Part shown: piece by piece, positions 35,725 to 44,514 of the stretch
Numbering within the stretch: the stretch's first letter is position 1
Layout of the letters: each line of letters opens with the position of its first letter
Assembly: GCA_938038445.1 (NCBI GenBank)
Contig: CALHRZ010000003.1
Coordinates: 206,317 to 270,316 of the forward strand
Direction of reading: 5' to 3'
From: an uncultured bacterium
GTDB lineage: Bacteria; Verrucomicrobiota; Kiritimatiellia; CAIKKV01
DNA length: 64,000 nucleotides
Made by a program: the position numbers and the translations under genes
The notes under the pieces: generated by a model
The model's input: the letters and a program-made list of their open reading frames with translations, nothing else
Told to the model about the DNA's origin: nothing
Databases searched by the model: none

Positions 35725-36633
35725 CGGATCGAGAATCCACCGTTTGTTGAACCAAAACCACTGACCGGGATCTTGGCGAATTGCCTGGTCAAGGATCGCC
35801 ATGACGGCCGTTGTCATGCGGAGGAGGTCATCCTCTCGCGAACAATAGGGATCGGGATCGACTGGCGGGCAGAGATGGAACTGGTGGCGGCGACCGGGCA
35901 ACCGTTTCAGGATGGAGGGAAAGATGGGAACGCGGGCTAAGCGTGCGAAAAGGGCCATTCCTGGGGCAATGTTGGCGGTTCCCCCCAGGAAGGGAATGGA
36001 GAGGGCGGGGCGGGGATGGCGCACATCGGGAAGGATAGCGAAACATTGGCCACGTTTGAGTCGGCGGGGGATTGCGGCCATGGCATCTTCTCCGCGGGTT
36101 AGCATTTCAAATCCGGAAGCCGCCCGTCGTTGCCGGATCCATTCGTCCATGAGCGGATTCTTGAACTTGGCGGAAAGCGAAAACAGCGGAATGCCCATTC
36201 GCGGACAAGCGGCCCCGGCCAATTCCCATGAGCCCATATGAGGCACGGCAAGAACAGCGCCGCGACCGGCAGCGCAATGGGCGCGTATTGTTTCAAAACT
36301 TCCGTTGTCTTCGATGTTCCGCTCGATCCATCTGCGGTCTACCCGACGCGATCGAGCTCCATCCAGAAGGGTTAGGACCAGATTGCGGAAGGAGTCGCGG
36401 GCAATCTGCATTGCCCGTTCCCGTGTCATGGCGGGGCCGAACACGGATTGGATCCGCCGGCAAGCGGTTTCGCGGCGGTATCGAACCATATGGAAACCGA
36501 TTGCCGCAAGCATCCATCCGAGTGTGTAGGAGGTTCCGTCCGGTAACGACTCGACAAGGGAAGCGAGAAACCGTGCCGTGGCGAACTCGATTCGGTGTTT
36601 TGTACGGGCGAGGGGGAGTGGGGTTGGGTTCAT
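35719..36633 (-). CDS. LpxL/HtrB-type lysophospholipid acyltransferase
   Basis: 304 residues. The acyltransferase HX4E motif is visible as VPHMGSWELAG, followed by FSLSAKFKNPLMDEWIRQRR, GQCFAILPDVRH and the C-terminal QDPGQWFWFNKRW, typical of the lipid A secondary acyltransferase family. A hydrophobic N-terminal region fits inner-membrane association. It probably adds a fatty acid to lipid A or a related lipid, implying a lipopolysaccharide-bearing outer membrane. Its start overlaps the stop of the DUF362 gene upstream by four bases. Confidence 0.9.
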   Translation of the reverse strand: MNPTPLPLARTKHRIEFATARFLASLVESLPDGTSYTLGWMLAAIGFHMVRYRRETACRRIQSVFGPAMTRERAMQIARDSFRNLVLTLLDGARSRRVDRRWIERNIEDNGSFETIRAHCAAGRGAVLAVPHMGSWELAGAACPRMGIPLFSLSAKFKNPLMDEWIRQRRAASGFEMLTRGEDAMAAIPRRLKRGQCFAILPDVRHPRPALSIPFLGGTANIAPGMALFARLARVPIFPSILKRLPGRRHQFHLCPPVDPDPYCSREDDLLRMTTAVMAILDQAIRQDPGQWFWFNKRWILDPL

Positions 36634-37736
36634 GTGAGACGTCCTCGGCTAAGGGCTTTCATGAGGGGGCTTTCGATCATTCGGATTGCCTTGACAGGGC
36701 AGAGTTCGTGGCAACAGCAACAGCCGATACAGCGGGGGGGTATCAACTTGGGCGGTACACTCTGTTGGGGCGAGAGCGCCTGGGCCGGGCAACCCTTCGC
36801 GCATCGGCCGCACCGGATGCACCGTGTAGGGTCCAAGAGGGGGTGAATCCAGAGAAAGGGTTTGAGCAAACGGACGACGGGGCGGGGGATGATGCGCGAG
36901 CGCCAGGTTTTGGGAAGCGCGATTTGCATCGGAGCGGGAGGAGGGTCTCCGACGATTTCGAGTTCGGAAAGGGAAGGATTGGATGCATGCGGGAGAAAGG
37001 GGACCTGTTGCGGAGGAATATTAAGAAGGCGGCAAAGGGCCATATCGAGGGCAAAGACATCACGTGAAGCGGCCACAAACCCGAGGCGGCGGGGATGACC
37101 GCCGGAAGGGCCATCGCCTTCCATACCGATGACGGCGTCCGCGAGTGTAAGGCCGGGTCGGATCAAGCCGGCCAGATGGGCCAGGAAGCGGCCGATGTCC
37201 CACGGGGTTGGAAAATGACGGTGGAGGAGGGCTTTTTGGAAGCCGGGGAGTGTGCCGTAGAGGTTTTTGACACCGGCGGTGAGAACGGTTAGAACGTGCG
37301 TTTTGACCTTTGGTACATTGAGCAGCAGGTCAGCCTCCAGAACGGGGCGGGCCACAGCGAAGGCGACCTTTTCGAAGTGGAAAACGACGGAACCGGCCTG
37401 TTCGAGATTGAGGAGGGGGACCTGCTCTGCCTCGCAGACGGCGCGGATGCCTGTTCTCTCCCATACCTGTTCGATACGCAAGGCACCTGCGGGGGAATCG
37501 GCCACGGCGGGGCAGGTTCCGCGCGCTTTGAGAAAACGCAAGAGGGTCTGAATCAGGATGGGGTGCGTCGTGACGGCTTGTTCGGGGAGCGAATCGGAAA
37601 GAAGATTGGGCTTGAGAAGCACCCTTTGACCGGCATGGAATCGAAGCCCATCCTGTTCGACCTGTTCCATAAGCCGTTGAACGGACATTTCCGCTTGGTC
37701 ATAGGAAAGGCACTGGAGCACGATAACTCGTTTCAT
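36630..37736 (-). CDS. DUF362 protein with C-terminal 2[4Fe-4S] ferredoxin domain
   Basis: 368 residues. The N-terminal DUF362 domain includes VLLKPNLLSDSLPEQAVTTHP, ADSPAG and LLNVPKVKTHVLTVLTAGVKNLYG. Two 4Fe-4S cluster motifs lie near the C terminus: CIRCGRCAKGCP and CIGCCCCHELCP, with supporting Pro residues. The second motif has four Cys in a row, more than cluster ligation requires. DUF362 proteins are of unknown function and often sit in envelope or metabolic operons. Coupled by four-base overlaps to the glycosyltransferase upstream and the acyltransferase downstream. Confidence 0.92.
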   Translation of the reverse strand: MKRVIVLQCLSYDQAEMSVQRLMEQVEQDGLRFHAGQRVLLKPNLLSDSLPEQAVTTHPILIQTLLRFLKARGTCPAVADSPAGALRIEQVWERTGIRAVCEAEQVPLLNLEQAGSVVFHFEKVAFAVARPVLEADLLLNVPKVKTHVLTVLTAGVKNLYGTLPGFQKALLHRHFPTPWDIGRFLAHLAGLIRPGLTLADAVIGMEGDGPSGGHPRRLGFVAASRDVFALDMALCRLLNIPPQQVPFLPHASNPSLSELEIVGDPPPAPMQIALPKTWRSRIIPRPVVRLLKPFLWIHPLLDPTRCIRCGRCAKGCPAQALSPQQSVPPKLIPPRCIGCCCCHELCPVKAIRMIESPLMKALSRGRLT

Positions 37737-38740
37737 GAAGATTTTTCTTTCGTTCGCTCCAGACAGTTCGCAATGCCTTGGGCAAAGGTTTCCGCCATGG
37801 ATTCCACCGTGAGGCGGCGGCTTTCTTGAAGTGCTTTTTCGGCCAGAGAGCGGAGCGCCTCGGGGTTTTGGAGCGCGTCGGCAGCAACGCGGGCATAAAC
37901 CCCGGGGCGCGGTGGAGCGATCAAACTGTTCACGCCAGGCCGCAGGAGCTCAATTTCTGGACCATGACGAGGGTGTTCAATGGTGAGAAGTGGGATGCCG
38001 CGCGCAAAGGCATTGAGCAGTTCGATGCCGATAGGGTGGGGGTACAATTGAAGAGGGTGGCGGAGCAGGAGGGAGGTAATCTGATCGGCTGTAGGATGGG
38101 GAATCCAGATACACCAGGGATTGTCGCGGCAGAAGGAGGCGACGGTCTCGCGAGCGCGGCCGTCGCCCAGGATGGCGGCTTGAACGGTTGGGAGTAGGGC
38201 TCGAAGCGCGAAAAGGGCGAGTGTTAGAAACGAGATGATTTCCGATCGCAACTGACCGATGTAGAGAACAAAGGGGGACAAAGAATTTGGCTTGTTGGCG
38301 GCATCGGAGTGAAGCGGTGGGATAGCGGGGTTGTGCGCGGGGCAATATCGGGTGATGCGGTCGGGGGGGAAACCGCTGTTTCTCGCTGTTTGTTTGGATC
38401 GGATGCTGGGTGCAAAGAACCAGTTGGCTTGTCGGATCCAGAAAGCGCGCTGAACGCGTTGGCGGGTGGTGTAATCGGAATAATCAGCGCCGTCGCCGAT
38501 CATTGCGAGGGGAGGGCCGAACCCGAGATGGGTTCGAAGGATCCAGGTGAAGCGAATCGGGAGAGGGGCATTTTGACAGAGAAGAACCAGTGCCGGAGCG
38601 TTGCCTTCGCGGGGATGGGGGAATCGTTCTGGGGCGGGTTCATAGAGCAAGCCCCGAGCGCCCAAGCGTCGCCCGAGTTCTTGTTGAAAGCAAGGAGGCC
38701 AGGGAGGGGAAGCAGGGATCAGGTGAAGAATTCGTTCCAT
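37733..38740 (-). CDS. Glycosyltransferase, GT4-like
   Basis: 335 residues from the ATG at 38740; a second ATG nine codons upstream is possible, and a much longer open frame overlaps the epimerase gene and is rejected. The C-terminal half has the GT-B pattern: LYIGQLRSEII, AAILGDGRARETV, then a block around YPHPIGIELLNAFARGIPLLTIEHPRHG equivalent to the E-x7-E nucleotide-sugar site, and LLRPGVNSLIAPP. It probably transfers a sugar onto a lipid or polysaccharide. The stop overlaps the DUF362 start by four bases. The N-terminal half is weakly conserved, so donor and acceptor are unknown. Confidence 0.75.
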   Translation of the reverse strand: MERILHLIPASPPWPPCFQQELGRRLGARGLLYEPAPERFPHPREGNAPALVLLCQNAPLPIRFTWILRTHLGFGPPLAMIGDGADYSDYTTRQRVQRAFWIRQANWFFAPSIRSKQTARNSGFPPDRITRYCPAHNPAIPPLHSDAANKPNSLSPFVLYIGQLRSEIISFLTLALFALRALLPTVQAAILGDGRARETVASFCRDNPWCIWIPHPTADQITSLLLRHPLQLYPHPIGIELLNAFARGIPLLTIEHPRHGPEIELLRPGVNSLIAPPRPGVYARVAADALQNPEALRSLAEKALQESRRLTVESMAETFAQGIANCLERTKEKSS

Positions 38741-38771
38741 GGCGCTTGACGGCGGGGGAGCTTCCATCCGT

Positions 38772-39782
38772 TCAGACGCCGTAGAACGAGCGGAACCATT
38801 GCACGAAGCGGGCCAGGCCGACTTCCAACGGCGTGGCGGGCGAAAACCCCGTATCCCGCGCGAGATCGGAAACATCCGCACATGTGGTGCGCACATCGCC
38901 GGGCTGCATGGGAAGCAGTTTGCGCGATGCTTTCTTTCCGGTGAGGCGTTCAAGGCATGCGATGAATTCGGAGAGAGGGACAGGCGTATGGTTGCCGATA
39001 TTATAGAGGCGGTACGGGGCTGACGAAGAGGCAGGATCGGGTTGGGTGGCATTCCAGTGGGGATTGGGGGCTGGTGCGCGGTCCATTAACCGGACGAGTC
39101 CTTCGACCACATCGTCCACGTAGGTGAAATCCCGTTCCATTTCACCATGGTTGAACAACGCGATGGGTTGGCCTTTGAGAAGCGCGTCGAGGAAGAGGAA
39201 GGGGGCCATATCGGGGCGGCCCCAGGGGCCGTAAACCGTGAAGAAACGCAGGCCGGTTACAGGGATTCCATAGAGATGGGCGTAAGTATGCGCCATCATC
39301 TCTCCCGCCTTTTTGGTGGCGGCATACAGCGAGACGGGGTGGTCGGCGGGGCCATGTTCCGAAAAGGGGAGAGCTCGGCTGAGACCGTAAACGGAACTGC
39401 TCGAGGCGAAGATGAGGTGAGGTGTCTTCTGACGACGGCATCCTTCCAGAAGGTTCAGAAACCCGACAACGTTGCTGGAGATATAGAGCGCGGGGTTTTT
39501 AAGCGAGCAGCGAACCCCCGCTTGGGCAGCGAGGTGGAAGATGCGGTCAAACGAGGCGGAGTCAAATAAAGCAGTGACAGCCGGCGGGTCCGCCAGATCC
39601 ATTTGACGAAAGGCAAATTGTTTATTTTCGAGCAAGCGCTTGAGCCGCGCTTCTTTGAGGGCGGGATCGTACAAGGCGGCGTTGAGGTTATCGGCGCCGA
39701 TCACCTGATGTCCGTCGGCAAGAAGGCGGTTGGAAAGATGAAAGCCGATAAAGCCGGCGCAGCCGGTTACCAAGATGCGCAT
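38772..39782 (-). CDS. NAD-dependent nucleotide-sugar epimerase, UDP-glucuronate 4-epimerase type
   Basis: 336 residues of the extended SDR family. Cofactor loop TGCAGFIGFHL, DNLN after the second strand, SSSSVYG, catalytic Tyr-Lys in YAATKKAGE, and FFTVYGPWGRPDMAPFLF. The GRPDMA sequence and the PGDVRTTCAD C-terminal block are typical of UDP-glucuronate (galacturonate) 4-epimerases of capsule and LPS loci. It supplies an activated uronic acid, possibly for the glycosyltransferase next to it. It is the first gene of the minus-strand envelope group, 57 bases after the UroD-like gene. Confidence 0.9.
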   Translation of the reverse strand: MRILVTGCAGFIGFHLSNRLLADGHQVIGADNLNAALYDPALKEARLKRLLENKQFAFRQMDLADPPAVTALFDSASFDRIFHLAAQAGVRCSLKNPALYISSNVVGFLNLLEGCRRQKTPHLIFASSSSVYGLSRALPFSEHGPADHPVSLYAATKKAGEMMAHTYAHLYGIPVTGLRFFTVYGPWGRPDMAPFLFLDALLKGQPIALFNHGEMERDFTYVDDVVEGLVRLMDRAPAPNPHWNATQPDPASSSAPYRLYNIGNHTPVPLSEFIACLERLTGKKASRKLLPMQPGDVRTTCADVSDLARDTGFSPATPLEVGLARFVQWFRSFYGV

Positions 39783-39839
39783 AACGGGGGTTAGTCAATC
39801 ACAAAGCCGAAGCGGATGACAAGTCAAAAGCCTCCCCTG

Positions 39840-40979
39840 TTAGCCTCGTCCGTGCGTGCGGTAGTAGTGGAAGCCTTCAATAAGTGTTTTAAGGTTTTCC
39901 CAGGGAACGCCGGGCGTGATGGAACTGGAGCAACCGAGCAGAAATCCGACAGGGGGTGCATGGCGGACCAGCCAATTCATTTCCCGTTTGATATCGTCCG
40001 GAGTTCCTTTGGGCAGTGTGGTGGTGACCGAAACACCTCCGATGATGAGGAGGGGCAAGCCATCGCGGGATTTCATTCGGCAGATGGCTTCATAATCCAT
40101 GTGGTATTCGTATTGGAAGCCTTGGAAGCCGGCGACACCGGCTTCGATGAGACGGGGGATCATTTGGGAAAGATTTCCGTCGCAATGCCAGACACAGGTG
40201 ATCCCTGCCCTGACAAGCGGTTCGATCGCGTAAGCGAAGCGGGGGAACCACAATTCGTCGAGCGATTCGACGGAAACGAGAGTGCCGCGGCCGTCGGCCA
40301 TGTCGTGGTCCAGTCGAACGTAGGGTGGAAAACGGTGCGTAAGAATCGCTTGAGTCGAGGCTTCGTTTTTGCGGCGTGTCAGTTCGGCCTGAAGTTGGAA
40401 ATCGCGGGCGATGACCTCGGGGTAGAGGGCATAGGCCATGAAATAGTTTTCGTAGCCGTAGAAACTATAACGGAAAGCTGGGAATAGTCCGAATGGCCAG
40501 CAATAGGGGGCCTTCAGAATTTGGGGACCGAGTTCTTCCTGAATGGTTTTTTCGTCGTCGGCGACCTTTGCGCTCCAGGCGTGGGGATCGAAGGAGGCGA
40601 TTTCTTTTTCGAGATTGGGGAAAATGATTTCTTCCAAGTGGCGTACAACGGCTTCTGGGGAGTCAATTCGAATTCCGTCTCGGACGATCTCATGTTGGCC
40701 GGTTGTCGGTGTTTGGCCGGCTTTGTTTTCGTACCCTCGGCTTCCCATGGTCAAGGGGTTGGTGGGAATCCACTGATCGAGCATGCAGCAGCCGGCTTGT
40801 TCCAGCATTCGGCGGTAGACAGGAACGGGATCTTTTTCGTAAGAGCCTTCTGGGACACCCGCGATCCGGTCAATCATACGCCATTCCATGGGATTGATTT
40901 GCCAGATTGCGATTCCTTGGACAGGTTTGCGCAGTAGCGTGTCGAGTGCGAGTTGTTGAGAGGGGGTAGGAGTGGACAT
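39840..40979 (-). CDS. Uroporphyrinogen decarboxylase-superfamily protein (probable methyltransferase or paralogue)
   Basis: 379 residues from the ATG at 40979; an upstream TTG lies inside the promoter and is unlikely. The superfamily barrel is recognised from RFPPYVRLDHDMADGRGTLVS, GITCVWHCDGNLSQMIPRLIEAGVAGFQGFQ, LLIIGGVSVTTTLPKGTPDD, and the C-terminal LLGCSSSITPGVPWENL. The HCDGN motif matches the metal-binding HxCG/HCDG site of MtaA/CmuA-type methyl-transfer members rather than true HemE. Heme synthesis genes are absent nearby, and a second member is at 60193. The methyl donor or substrate is unknown. Confidence 0.82.
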   Translation of the reverse strand: MSTPTPSQQLALDTLLRKPVQGIAIWQINPMEWRMIDRIAGVPEGSYEKDPVPVYRRMLEQAGCCMLDQWIPTNPLTMGSRGYENKAGQTPTTGQHEIVRDGIRIDSPEAVVRHLEEIIFPNLEKEIASFDPHAWSAKVADDEKTIQEELGPQILKAPYCWPFGLFPAFRYSFYGYENYFMAYALYPEVIARDFQLQAELTRRKNEASTQAILTHRFPPYVRLDHDMADGRGTLVSVESLDELWFPRFAYAIEPLVRAGITCVWHCDGNLSQMIPRLIEAGVAGFQGFQYEYHMDYEAICRMKSRDGLPLLIIGGVSVTTTLPKGTPDDIKREMNWLVRHAPPVGFLLGCSSSITPGVPWENLKTLIEGFHYYRTHGRG

Positions 40980-41381
40980 AAAGTTTTTCCGAGGGAGAAT
41001 AGGGCATGCCCTTTTCAAACGTCAAGCGTTTTATAGCATCTGGCGTTGCAGGGAAGCCGGCCGGTTGCCAACGGAGGGCCGTTGTATCGGGAGCGCCGCC
41101 GTGACGGTTTTATGAGCATAAAGGGACGTAAGAAAGAGGGCAAAATCCGGTTTGGGGGTGTCTGTATTCTTCAAAAGAGCAACTCGTGCATCATCCGGGA
41201 TGTTGTGATTGGGGGTCATTTTTTTGGCTTGCGCTTTTCAAAGGGATTTGGTGATATAAAAGCCCTCTTGTCGCGGTGAGTTGAAAGGCTGCGCACGGGA
41301 GTGGCGAGTCCGGCGTCATGTTTTCGGACAGGACGGTCTTGCCGGGTGGTGGACCGGAAAAACCAAAGGCGAACACAATCC
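40980..41381 (+). other. Non-coding gap between the UroD-like gene and rpsA
   Basis: A 402-base divergent gap. The left 45 bases hold the candidate promoter of the minus-strand UroD-like gene. Near 41250-41260 the sequence GTGATATAAAAG contains a plausible -10 box (TGATAT, with TTGCGC 17 bases upstream at 41229-41234) for rpsA, giving a leader of about 110 bases. A 77-codon open frame on the plus strand has no recognisable product and is not called. No riboswitch or RNA gene is recognised. Confidence 0.4.
40996..41025 (-). promoter_or_regulatory. Candidate promoter for the UroD-like gene
   Basis: Minus strand TTGACG (41020-41025), an 18-base spacer and TATTCT (40996-41001). The predicted leader before the ATG at 40979 is only about 10 bases and contains no Shine-Dalgarno sequence. 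Confidence 0.45.
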
Positions 41382-43133
41382 ATGGCGAACGAAACAACCC
41401 AAACCGAACCGACTGCTTGTATAACGGAACCTCAAGATCGGGCCGCGCTGGCCGCTCTGTACGAGGAGACGATGCGCCCGTTTGCTGAAGGCTCCATCGT
41501 GAAGGGAAAGGTGTTGGAGGTCCGGCCCAATGAGGTGCTGGTGGATATCGGCTACAAGTCGGAAGGTGTGATACCGGCGAGTGAATTCCGGGATTTGAGT
41601 ACCATCAAGCCAGGCGATCCGATTGATGTGCTTTTGGAAGGGATCGAGAACGAGGCGGGCATGGTGGTCCTCAGCCACGAGAAGGCGATCCAGAAACTCA
41701 AATGGGACCGACTTCTCGAGAAGTGCTCGGAGGGTGGGGTTGTAGAGGGCCGGGTGGTCAGCCGTGTCAAGGGCGGTTTGATTGTGGACGTGAACGGTGT
41801 GGACGCCTTTCTGCCGGGTTCTCAGGCCGATCTGACCCCGGCCCACGATTTGGATTCCTATCTCGGCCAGACTTTTGAATTCAAAGTGCTGAAGATCAAC
41901 ACGGACCGTCGCAACATTGTGGTTTCGCGGCGCGAACTGTTGGAAGAGCAGCGGAACGAGAAGCGGCGGGGACTGTTGGCGGACCTGAAGGTCGGCCAGA
42001 TTCGGAAGGGGACGGTGAAAAACATCACCGATTTTGGCGCCTTCATTGATTTGGACGGGCTGGACGGCTTGTTGCATGTTACCGACATGAGTTGGGGGAG
42101 GATTGGGCATCCCCGTGAGTTGGTTTCTGTCGGGCAGGAGATCGAGGTGGTTGTGCTGGACGTCAACCAGGACAAGGGCCATGTGTCCCTTGGTCTGAAA
42201 CAAAAGACACCGAATCCTTGGACCGACGTCGAGGCGAAGTATCCGGTAGGAAGTCGGTTGCGGGGTCGGGTGGTCAACGTGGCCCCTTATGGGGCGTTTG
42301 TGGAACTCGAACCCGGCGTAGAGGGGCTGGTGCACGTGTCGGAGATGTCGTGGACGAAGCGGATTACCCGCGCGTCGGATGTTCTCACCGTAGGCCAGGA
42401 GGTGGATGTGGTGGTTTTGAGCATTAATGCCGAGGAGAAGAAGATCGCCTTGGGCATGCGGCAGTGCGAGGAGAATCCCTGGGATGCGGTGCGGGAGCGG
42501 TATCCGATCGGCAGCCGGGTTCGGGGCGTCATTCGCAACTTTACCTCGTATGGGGCTTTTGTGGAACTTCCGGATGGCATTGACGGTATGATTCACGTTT
42601 CGGACATGTCATGGACGCGGAAGGTCAACCATCCGTCCGAAATTTTCAAAAAAGGGGATGAGGTGGAGGCGGTGGTGCTGGAGGTCAATCCCGAACAGCA
42701 GAGGATCAGCCTTGGATACAAGCAAGCGACGGAAGACCCCTGGACGACGATTGCCAGTCGTTACAAGGTGGGGCAGAAAGTAAAGGGAACCGTCTCGAAG
42801 CTGGCGTCCTTTGGTGCATTTGTAAAGCTGGAAGAGGGGATAGACGGTCTGGTGCACATCTCTCAGATTAGCGATCAGCGAGTGGAAAAGGTTAAGGACG
42901 TGCTGCGCATCGGCCAGGAGGTGGAAGCGCGCATCGTGCGGATTGATCCTGTCGAGCGCAAGATCGGCCTCAGCATCAAGGCGGCTTCGATGCCGGATGA
43001 CGAATTCCAAGTCAGCGAGGAGATGCTTCAGGGGCTCAAGGGGGCGGAGGAACTGGGTGGGCTGGCCGGCGCCTTTGATGAGGCCTTCAATCTGACGGAA
43101 AAAGAGTGGAAGCCGGGTACGAAGGAAGAGTGA
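41382..43133 (+). CDS. rpsA: 30S ribosomal protein S1 (six S1 domains)
   Basis: 583 residues. Six S1 RNA-binding repeats are visible in order: GSIVKGKVLEV, GGVVEGRVVSRV, VGQIRKGTVKNITDFGAFI, VGSRLRGRVVNVAPYGAFVE, IGSRVRGVIRNFTSYGAFVE and VGQKVKGTVSKLASFGAFVK. The first two are the shorter ribosome-docking type and the last four are canonical RNA-binding repeats ending HVSDMSW or similar. S1 brings mRNAs with weak ribosome sites to the 30S subunit. The ATG at 41382 follows no Shine-Dalgarno sequence, as is common for rpsA. The frame is open about 80 bases upstream, without support. Confidence 0.96.
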   Translation: MANETTQTEPTACITEPQDRAALAALYEETMRPFAEGSIVKGKVLEVRPNEVLVDIGYKSEGVIPASEFRDLSTIKPGDPIDVLLEGIENEAGMVVLSHEKAIQKLKWDRLLEKCSEGGVVEGRVVSRVKGGLIVDVNGVDAFLPGSQADLTPAHDLDSYLGQTFEFKVLKINTDRRNIVVSRRELLEEQRNEKRRGLLADLKVGQIRKGTVKNITDFGAFIDLDGLDGLLHVTDMSWGRIGHPRELVSVGQEIEVVVLDVNQDKGHVSLGLKQKTPNPWTDVEAKYPVGSRLRGRVVNVAPYGAFVELEPGVEGLVHVSEMSWTKRITRASDVLTVGQEVDVVVLSINAEEKKIALGMRQCEENPWDAVRERYPIGSRVRGVIRNFTSYGAFVELPDGIDGMIHVSDMSWTRKVNHPSEIFKKGDEVEAVVLEVNPEQQRISLGYKQATEDPWTTIASRYKVGQKVKGTVSKLASFGAFVKLEEGIDGLVHISQISDQRVEKVKDVLRIGQEVEARIVRIDPVERKIGLSIKAASMPDDEFQVSEEMLQGLKGAEELGGLAGAFDEAFNLTEKEWKPGTKEE

Positions 43134-43166
43134 GTCGGGCCGGTCGAGTTTTCGGATAAACCTTTC

Positions 43167-43199
43167 GAGCGTCCGGTCGCGGAGGCCGGGCGCTCTTTT
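43167..43199 (+). terminator. Rho-independent terminator after rpsA
   Basis: GAGCGTCCGG (43167-43176) pairs with CCGGGCGCTC (43186-43195), a 10-bp stem with one G-T pair and a 9-base loop, followed by TTTT. It sits between rpsA and tyrS. Confidence 0.85.
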
Positions 43200-43223
43200 A
43201 TCGCGGGGATACGAGGACGCACC

Positions 43224-44495
43224 ATGGCGAATGTGCTGGAAACGCTGCGGGCGCGAGGTTTGTTTGAATCGGCGACGGATGAGGGGCTGGGCCATTTTTT
43301 GGAACGGCCCACCGCAGTTTATGCGGGATTTGATCCTACGAGCGATTCGCTGCAGGTCGGCAATTTTGTTGCGATCATGGGATTGGCTCATTTTCAGCGG
43401 GCAGGGCATCGCCCTGTGGCGCTCGTGGGGGGAGCGACCGGCCTGATTGGAGACCCAAGCGGCAAAACGGCCGAACGGGTGCTGCTTTCTCCGGATCAGG
43501 TGGAGAAAAATTTGGCGGGTATTCGAGAAAATCTTTCCCGTTTTTTGGATTTTGAGGATCGGCAGGCCCCGGCTCGGATTGTGAACAACTATGATTGGAT
43601 CGGGCGGTTCACGTATCTTGAATTCTTGCGGGAGGTAGGCAAACACTTTCGGATTGGGGCGATGTTGGGGCGTGAGAGTGTACGGAAACGGCTTGAGAGC
43701 GAGGCGGGGCTCAGCTATGCGGAGTTCAGCTATCAATTGATTCAAGCCTATGATTTTCTTCACCTGTTCGATACGGAGGGGGTGCGGGTTCAAATCGGAG
43801 GATCGGACCAGTGGGGCAATATCACGGCGGGCATCGAACTGATCCGGCGGCTGCGCGGGGGTGAGGCTTATGGGCTCACGTTTCCGATCGTTTGTGACAG
43901 CAGCGGCCAGAAGTTCGGCAAGTCGGAAGGGAACGCGATATATCTGGATGCCCGGCGCACATCCTATTATGATTTTTATCAATTTTTCATTCGGACTGAA
44001 GATGCGGATGTTATTCGGTTTTTGAAGATCTTTACCTTCCTGCCGCTTGAGGAGATTGCGGGGCTGGAACAAGAGATGAGGAGGCAACCGGAAGCGCGCT
44101 TACCGCAGCGGCGTCTAGCCGAAGAAGTGACTCGGATGGTCCATGGGGACCGCGGGCTGCGGATTGCGGAGGAGGCGAGTCGGGTGTTGTTTGGCGGCTC
44201 GATCGAGGGGATGAGTGCGGAGGATCTTTTGGCGATTTTTGCCCATGTTCCCTCGGCGGTTATCTGTCGGGAGGAAGCGATTGGATCCACCGTAACGGAG
44301 CTGGCCGTGCGGGCGGGACTTGGCCGGACGAAGGGGGAGGTTCGGCGACTGGCCCAGGGCGGTGGCTTGTATTGGAATGGGCGCCGTATGACCGAACCGG
44401 AGAGGCATTTGGGGGTGGGGGACTTTATCGAGGGGCGTGTGGCGGTGTTGCGGGCCGGGAAGAAGCAGTTCCATCTCATCCGGCTGGATGGGTGA
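43224..44495 (+). CDS. tyrS: Tyrosyl-tRNA synthetase
   Basis: 423 residues. Class I features: VYAGFDPTSDSLQVGNF (HIGH equivalent region), GGATGLIGDPSGKTAER, SYQLIQAYDFLHL, GGSDQWGNITAG and the KMSKS-like QKFGKSEGN. A C-terminal S4 RNA-binding domain (about 355-423, TELAVRAGLGRTKGEVRRLA) completes the bacterial form. It charges tRNA(Tyr). GAGGA precedes the ATG. It is 19 bases upstream of tyrA, pairing tyrosine synthesis with tyrosine use. Confidence 0.97.
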   Translation: MANVLETLRARGLFESATDEGLGHFLERPTAVYAGFDPTSDSLQVGNFVAIMGLAHFQRAGHRPVALVGGATGLIGDPSGKTAERVLLSPDQVEKNLAGIRENLSRFLDFEDRQAPARIVNNYDWIGRFTYLEFLREVGKHFRIGAMLGRESVRKRLESEAGLSYAEFSYQLIQAYDFLHLFDTEGVRVQIGGSDQWGNITAGIELIRRLRGGEAYGLTFPIVCDSSGQKFGKSEGNAIYLDARRTSYYDFYQFFIRTEDADVIRFLKIFTFLPLEEIAGLEQEMRRQPEARLPQRRLAEEVTRMVHGDRGLRIAEEASRVLFGGSIEGMSAEDLLAIFAHVPSAVICREEAIGSTVTELAVRAGLGRTKGEVRRLAQGGGLYWNGRRMTEPERHLGVGDFIEGRVAVLRAGKKQFHLIRLDG

Positions 44496-44514
44496 GGGAT
44501 CAGCGGAGCACAGG

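Noticed and set aside
38741..39052. 104-codon upstream extension of the glycosyltransferase
   Set aside because: It overlaps the epimerase gene, whose motifs are clear, and reads as a Ser/Pro/Arg-rich shadow.
41046..41279. 77-codon open frame in the gap before rpsA
   Set aside because: No ribosome site, no homology pattern, and it would overlap the likely rpsA promoter.
41316..42596. 426-codon open frame on the minus strand opposite rpsA
   Set aside because: Antisense shadow of the S1 repeats; composition is that of a reverse frame and no family is recognisable.
42609..44087. 492-codon open frame on the minus strand across the rpsA-tyrS junction
   Set aside because: It spans two well-supported genes and the terminator between them on the opposite strand, with no motif of its own.
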